From Bacteroidales bacterium (GTDB lineage: Bacteria > Bacteroidota > Bacteroidia > Bacteroidales > WCHB1-69): a DNA stretch of 39,009 nucleotides. The notes beneath the pieces were generated by a model. The model had not been told where the DNA came from. It ran no database searches and was given only the letters and a program-made list of their open reading frames with translations. Location of the stretch: the NCBI GenBank assembly GCA_017994425.1, contig JAGOKS010000011.1, positions 1 to 39,009 of the forward strand. Reading direction: 5' to 3'. A program made the position numbers and the translations under genes. The first letter of the stretch is position 1, and the number at the start of each line of letters is the position of its first letter. This document shows, piece after piece, positions 35,022-39,009 of this stretch.

Positions 35022-36305
35022 TTACAATCTGCCCTTTAATGAATTAAAAATCATTTTTGCTTGCTCTAACTGAATTATATGCAATTCCTTATTAAGCATA
35101 ACTTCATTTAAGGCATTTATTTCTTTTATATAATCATTTGCTGTTATCACTCCTTCTTCCAATTGTTTTTTACAAATGCTTACGATAAAACTTCGTTTAT
35201 CAATGATCTTATCATCACTAGAAAGTAAATTTTTCAAACTTTCCATTTCATTTAATTTTTCCATCATCTTTACTCGTAAATTTTGCCGATATGCATCTGC
35301 TTGTGAAAAAATTAAATTCTTTTGTATCTCAAGATAATCTTTCCCGTTTTTTGCAGAGCCCCATGAGGTAATAGGAATATGTAACTGAGCTCCTACAATG
35401 TACATAAAATCAAAATCATTACTTAAAAGATTATAGGTTGGACGCCCATATCCTCCTGAAGCAAAAACATTTATCTTTGGCATACTTTGACCGATAAGGA
35501 CTTTCTTTTGGCATTCCAATGCTGATTGTTGTAATTGAAATAATGTAAATTCCGGACGATTACTTTGAAGTGTTGTATCTATAGACTCCGTTACTGTTAA
35601 AACAAATTCTGCTCTTTGTAAGTCTTTCTTTGTAAACTCCGATAATGCACTGCGAATAGATTGTTGTTGCATTTCTATTTGTTTTAATTCCTGTTCTATC
35701 CGCATTATTTCTGCTTCTAAAATATATACATTACTTTCAAGAATAATCCCATTAGCAAATAATGCTTTTAGTTTTTTTAAATCTTCTTTTAATGTCAAAA
35801 TACTGGATTCTATCACTTTAATGTTTTCTTGTAAATACAACACAGTCAAAAACATTTTTCCTATTTCTTCTTTAAACTCATAGCTTGTAATATGTACATT
35901 TTGAACAGCAATATCTGAAGTAATATCATCATATTTTTGTTGACTTTTTGAAATTCCTCCATCCCAAATTTTTTGTATTAAATCAAGGCTAATCAAATAC
36001 TGATCTTTATTTATAGGATTGTTTATATCTAAAAACGAAGGGTTGTTCTCAGATTGAAACGTTGGCAATGTATGGGATTGATAACTGGCACTAGCATTTA
36101 AACTGATTTCCGGAATAAAGGATTTAATAACTTGACGTTTAATTTGTCTTAATCGTTCTAAATTTTCTAATTGTGAAGAGGCAGAAGACTGTTCTATCGC
36201 CCATTGCTGACATTCTTGCATAGTTAATTTCTGCTGTGCAAGAAGGGAAAATGGAGTTGTTATTACATAGAAAATAAATGGTATAATTAACTTCTCAATA
36301 CGCAT
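35022..36305 (-). CDS. TolC-family outer-membrane channel protein
   Basis: 427 residues. A signal peptide (about 1-23, ending LLAQ) is followed by two repeats of long coiled-coil helices (for example EIMRIEQELKQIEMQQQSIRSAL and QNLRVKMMEKLNEMESLKNLL) with barrel strands such as YIVGAQLHIPITSWGSAKN. TolC proteins form trimeric outer-membrane exit ducts for efflux or type I secretion. No membrane fusion protein or pump gene adjoins it; the neighbour is the cytoplasmic activase, 13 bases downstream. That pairing is odd and may be only a shared transcript. Confidence 0.9.
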   Translation of the reverse strand: MRIEKLIIPFIFYVITTPFSLLAQQKLTMQECQQWAIEQSSASSQLENLERLRQIKRQVIKSFIPEISLNASASYQSHTLPTFQSENNPSFLDINNPINKDQYLISLDLIQKIWDGGISKSQQKYDDITSDIAVQNVHITSYEFKEEIGKMFLTVLYLQENIKVIESSILTLKEDLKKLKALFANGIILESNVYILEAEIMRIEQELKQIEMQQQSIRSALSEFTKKDLQRAEFVLTVTESIDTTLQSNRPEFTLFQLQQSALECQKKVLIGQSMPKINVFASGGYGRPTYNLLSNDFDFMYIVGAQLHIPITSWGSAKNGKDYLEIQKNLIFSQADAYRQNLRVKMMEKLNEMESLKNLLSSDDKIIDKRSFIVSICKKQLEEGVITANDYIKEINALNEVMLNKELHIIQLEQAKMIFNSLKGRL

Positions 36306-36420
36306 TGTTTTTATTTTTTTTTTAACATTATTATTACGTTACTTTTATTATTTTATTGCTTTAAACATATTATTTTATATTTAAAATAATGTTATACAAT
36401 ATATTAATATTTAATTTAAA

Positions 36421-36453
36421 AAAACAAAAAAAACCGTCATTTACTGACGGTTT
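36421..36453 (-). terminator. Rho-independent terminator after tRNA-Leu
   Basis: AAACCGTCA (36431-36439), a 5-base loop and TGACGGTTT (36445-36453) form a 9-bp stem. Read on the minus strand it is followed by a T-rich run (36430-36421). It lies 3 bases past the tRNA 3' end. Confidence 0.85.
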
Positions 36454-36455
36454 TG

Positions 36456-36537
36456 TGCGGATGAAGGGACTCGAACCCCCACGCCTCTCGACACTAGATC
36501 CTAAGTCTAGCGCGGCTACCAATTACGCCACATCCGC
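36456..36537 (-). tRNA. tRNA-Leu (anticodon UAG)
   Basis: 82 nt. On the minus strand the acceptor GCGGATG (36537-36531) pairs with CATCCGC (36463-36457), with discriminator A at 36456. The anticodon stem-loop CTAGA-CTTAGGA-TCTAG gives TAG, reading CUA and, by wobble, other CUN codons. The extended variable arm fits a leucine tRNA. CCA is not encoded. Open frames across it on the plus strand are artefacts. Confidence 0.96.
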
Positions 36538-36551
36538 GATAAAAAGGTTTA

Positions 36552-36559
36552 CAAAAGTA
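36552..36559 (-). promoter_or_regulatory. -7 promoter box for tRNA-Leu
   Basis: Minus-strand TACTTTTG, identical to the tRNA-Ser box at 14607, ends 14 bases before the mature tRNA 5' end at 36537. Confidence 0.6.
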
Positions 36560-36589
36560 CTATTTTTTTTAACACAAAAGATAATCAAC

Positions 36590-37795
36590 TTATATAATGT
36601 AAAAATTCGGGAAATGAGGTTCTTTTTGTTTGTTGGCATAATTATAAATCCCCAATAATATCTCTTTTTCCCTTTCGTCAAATACTAAATTTCTTCGTTT
36701 AAATGCCTTTTCTGCGATACATAGTATTTTATCCAAACGTGCATCTTGAAAGCCTCCGGGTCCTCCCCATTGAAAAGAAGCCACAAAATTGGGCATATAC
36801 CCTGCACCAAAAAGGTTAGATCCCACACCCACAATAGTACCTGTGTTAAACATAACATTTATCCCACATTTCACGTGATCACCCATGATTAATCCACAGA
36901 ATTGCTCTCCCGTTTTTTGAAATTTTTTACTTTTATAATCCCATAATTTCACTTCGCTATAATCATTTTTCAAGTTAGATGTATTAGTATCAGCACCAAT
37001 ATTACACCATTCACCGATTACCGAATTACCCATAAAACCGTCATGTGCTTTGTTGCTATAAGCGAAAAATACCACATTGTTAATTTCTCCTCCCACTTTA
37101 CAATGATGTCCTATTGTTGTGGGTCCGTACACTTTAGCTCCCATCTTAAGTTGTGAATTTTCGCCTAAAGAAAAACAGCCCCTAATAAGGCATCCTTCCA
37201 TGATTTCAGCATTTTTTCCAATGTATATTTTCCCCTGATTAACATTCAGCACGGATGCTTCTATCACAGCTCCTTCTTCAATAAAAACATTCTCCTTATT
37301 TCCTATCAATGTATTTGTACTGCTAAGAATTTGTGATTTTCTCCCTCTAGTCAATAAATCAAAATCACATTGTAATTCACTGCCATTATGCACAAAGATA
37401 TCCCACAAATGCCTTAGGTTGAAAAAATTTCCTTTATATTCTATTTTTTCACCGCAATAGGTAGATATATCTTCAGGTAATGATTTTAATGCATGAGCAA
37501 TAATGATTTCATTTTTACATAATGTCTGTCCGTTTTGTAATTGTTTCACTGCATCTACTAATTCATCTGTTGGACAAACAGAAGCGGATATAAACAAATT
37601 ATTAGCTTCAAGATGCAAAGGATATTTTTCTGTCAGGTATGATTCTGTCAGACTAGATGTTTTTATTTGTAAGCGTTTTTCCCACTTTTCTCTGATGGTA
37701 AGTATCCCTATTCGAATGTCGGCTTGAGGACGAGTATAGGTCAACGGAAGTAAATTTTCTTTAAAAACATCATCAAAAAAAATTACATTATTCAT
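36590..37795 (-). CDS. GlmU-like sugar-nucleotidyl/acyl-transferase-related protein
   Basis: 401 residues. It resembles the Bacteroidota alternative GlmU family (TIGR03991 as I recall it): N-terminal NNVIFFDDVFKENLLPLTYTRPQADIRIG, then a left-handed beta-helix acyltransferase part (about 165-330) with IGKNAEIMEGCLIRGCFSLGENSQLKMGAKVYGPTTIGHHCKVGGEINNVVFF and SVIGEWCNIGADTNTSNLK. The usual pyrophosphorylase LAAGxGTRM motif is missing, so UDP-GlcNAc formation by this protein is not established. It probably acts on amino-sugar phosphates for wall or lipopolysaccharide synthesis. It starts 23 bases after obgE and is probably co-transcribed. Confidence 0.87.
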   Translation of the reverse strand: MNNVIFFDDVFKENLLPLTYTRPQADIRIGILTIREKWEKRLQIKTSSLTESYLTEKYPLHLEANNLFISASVCPTDELVDAVKQLQNGQTLCKNEIIIAHALKSLPEDISTYCGEKIEYKGNFFNLRHLWDIFVHNGSELQCDFDLLTRGRKSQILSSTNTLIGNKENVFIEEGAVIEASVLNVNQGKIYIGKNAEIMEGCLIRGCFSLGENSQLKMGAKVYGPTTIGHHCKVGGEINNVVFFAYSNKAHDGFMGNSVIGEWCNIGADTNTSNLKNDYSEVKLWDYKSKKFQKTGEQFCGLIMGDHVKCGINVMFNTGTIVGVGSNLFGAGYMPNFVASFQWGGPGGFQDARLDKILCIAEKAFKRRNLVFDEREKEILLGIYNYANKQKEPHFPNFYII

Positions 37796-37818
37796 AAATT
37801 ATATCGTTTATTCAGCTA

Positions 37819-38808
37819 TTAATTCAATAATTGCCATAATAAATCTTTGATTTCAGTAATTCCCATTTGAGTATGAGAAGAAAGATATACTACAGGCACA
37901 TCGGCAGGTACTTTCTTTTTAATTTTTGCCAGTTCAACAGCAGGCAGTAAGTCACATTTCGAAATTGCTAATATTCTTTTTTTATCCAATAATTCTGGAT
38001 TATATTTTTTTAATTCATGGATTAAAATTTTATACTCATTTTTAATATTTTCACTATCCACGGGTATTAAAAAAAGTAAAATAGAATTTCGTTCAATATG
38101 TTTTAAAAATCTTAATCCTAAGCCTTTTCCTTCTGCTGCTCCTTCAATAATACCCGGTATATCGGCAATCACAAAAGAAAAATCATCTCTATATTTAACC
38201 ATCCCTAAGTTTGGTTTCAAAGTAGTAAACGGATAATTCGCAATTTTGGGTTTTGCATTAGATACTACCGAAATAAATGTTGATTTACCGGCGTTTGGAA
38301 ATCCGACCAAGCCTACATCAGCTAAGACTTTAAGTTCTAATATTTTCCAATCTTCTATTCCTTCTTCTCCGGGCTGAGCAAAACGTGGGGTCTGAAATGT
38401 TGAGGATTTAAAATGTACATTTCCCTGTCCCCCTCTACCGCCCTTCATCAGAATAATTTCTTGAGCATCTTCTAAAACTTCGGCTTCTACTTCAAATGTC
38501 TCGGCATTTTTAACGATAGTTCCCAAAGGAACTTGTATGATACTATCTTCTCCGCCTTTGCCTGAACACTGATTTTTCCCTCCCGATTGACCATCTTCAG
38601 CATACACATGTTTGGTGTATTTAAGATGCAATAATGTCCATAACTGAGCATTCCCGCGAAGAATGATATGACCGCCTCTTCCTCCGTCACCACCATCGGG
38701 TCCACCTTTGGGAGTTTGAGCCGTACGTGCTAAATGCGCGGAACCTTTTCCTCCTTTCCCTGAGCGAAACATAATTTTTACGTAATCAATAAAGTTTTCA
38801 TTCTCCAT
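37819..38808 (-). CDS. obgE: GTPase Obg
   Basis: 329 residues: the short form without a C-terminal OCT extension, common in this phylum. The glycine-rich Obg fold (about 1-160) has [27 protein letters not shown] and [11 protein letters not shown]. The G domain has GFPNAGKST (G1), the Obg-specific FTTLKPNLG switch, [16 protein letters not shown] (G3), ISKCD (G4, a variant of NKxD) and SSH (G5). It binds the 50S subunit and links ribosome assembly to the stringent response. The gene upstream lies outside the window. Confidence 0.97.
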   Translation of the reverse strand: MENENFIDYVKIMFRSGKGGKGSAHLARTAQTPKGGPDGGDGGRGGHIILRGNAQLWTLLHLKYTKHVYAEDGQSGGKNQCSGKGGEDSIIQVPLGTIVKNAETFEVEAEVLEDAQEIILMKGGRGGQGNVHFKSSTFQTPRFAQPGEEGIEDWKILELKVLADVGLVGFPNAGKSTFISVVSNAKPKIANYPFTTLKPNLGMVKYRDDFSFVIADIPGIIEGAAEGKGLGLRFLKHIERNSILLFLIPVDSENIKNEYKILIHELKKYNPELLDKKRILAISKCDLLPAVELAKIKKKVPADVPVVYLSSHTQMGITEIKDLLWQLLN

Positions 38809-38946
38809 ACGGTATTTTCTTAATTTATTTATAACGCAAATAATATTAAAAAATTGTTAATGCCATATCGCACCTAATGATCACTAAGATGGTTTAGGTA
38901 ATTAGGACAAGTTTATATCTTTTTATAACTAATTATTTTTATTTTG

Positions 38947-38954
38947 CAAATATA
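38947..38954 (-). promoter_or_regulatory. Possible -7 promoter box for obgE
   Basis: Minus-strand TATATTTG matches TAnnTTTG about 140 bases before the obgE ATG. The 200 bases from 38809 to 39009 are AT-rich and hold no other feature I can support. Confidence 0.3.
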
Positions 38955-39009
38955 TCTAATTTTATAATAAAATTTAAAAATAATTTAATTTTATGCAATT
39001 TTGTTAAAT

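Noticed and set aside
36389..36658. An 89-codon plus-strand open frame
   Set aside because: It is the antisense of tRNA-Leu and its terminator; KGLEPPRL is a classic artefact.

Overview
The window looks like chromosome from an AT-rich member of Bacteroidota, probably an anaerobic Bacteroidales-type bacterium. The lineage evidence is consistent. There are many -7 boxes of the Bacteroidota type TAnnTTTG about 5-40 bases before genes. The two TonB proteins have the Bacteroidota-style C-terminus (NPEFPGG...YP...MPKWxPG). The split GlmU-like protein, the 1420-residue acyl-CoA dehydratase activase and the NSS transporter with a tiny partner protein also fit. Lipid A (lpxB), O-antigen-type and outer-membrane genes show a Gram-negative envelope. 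No insertion sequence, phage gene, CRISPR array or defence island was found. The species cannot be named from the sequence.

Layout. 1-579 is non-coding and carries a 23-bp tandem repeat and a short inverted repeat. 580-5020 holds an EnvC-like LytM protein (+), facing a GT2 glycosyltransferase fused to a degenerate sugar-phosphotransferase and a SpoIID/LytB protein (-). 5204-10371 mixes lpxB and thiamine genes (thiG, thiE, tenI-like; all -) with two tonB paralogues (+) that interleave with them. 10432-14483 is an ispB-mrdA-rodA run (prenyl diphosphate synthase, PBP2, RodA). 14607-16867 has tRNA-Ser(UGA), a terminator, an exported SH3-like protein of unknown function and a GNAT-fold protein. 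17048-22731 has a very large exported TPR protein, an outer-membrane beta-barrel and a short-chain dehydrogenase, closely packed. 22835-29427 is a minus-strand operon: NSS transporter, 34-residue MetS-like small subunit (not a standard-length gene), M28 peptidase, rsmI, O-antigen ligase, aroA. 29443-36305 has a serine hydrolase, the giant activase and a TolC-family protein (-). 36421-38808 has tRNA-Leu(UAG) with a terminator, a GlmU-like protein and obgE (-).

How the genes work together. Most of the window serves envelope construction: cell-wall elongation (PBP2/RodA), wall turnover and division (EnvC-like, SpoIID/LytB), lipid carrier synthesis (IspB-type), lipid A and surface glycan (LpxB, GT2 fusion, O-antigen ligase, GlmU-like), and outer-membrane traffic (TonB pair, beta-barrel, TolC). 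Metabolism is represented by partial thiamine synthesis, the shikimate pathway (aroA), amino-acid uptake (NSS/MetS) and the activase. I found no clear new defence or mobile system. The most noteworthy items are the MetS-like micro-gene, the GT2 fusion with its excised catalytic core, the rearranged thi/tonB block, the activase without a dehydratase beside it, the TPR/barrel pair and the 23-bp repeat.
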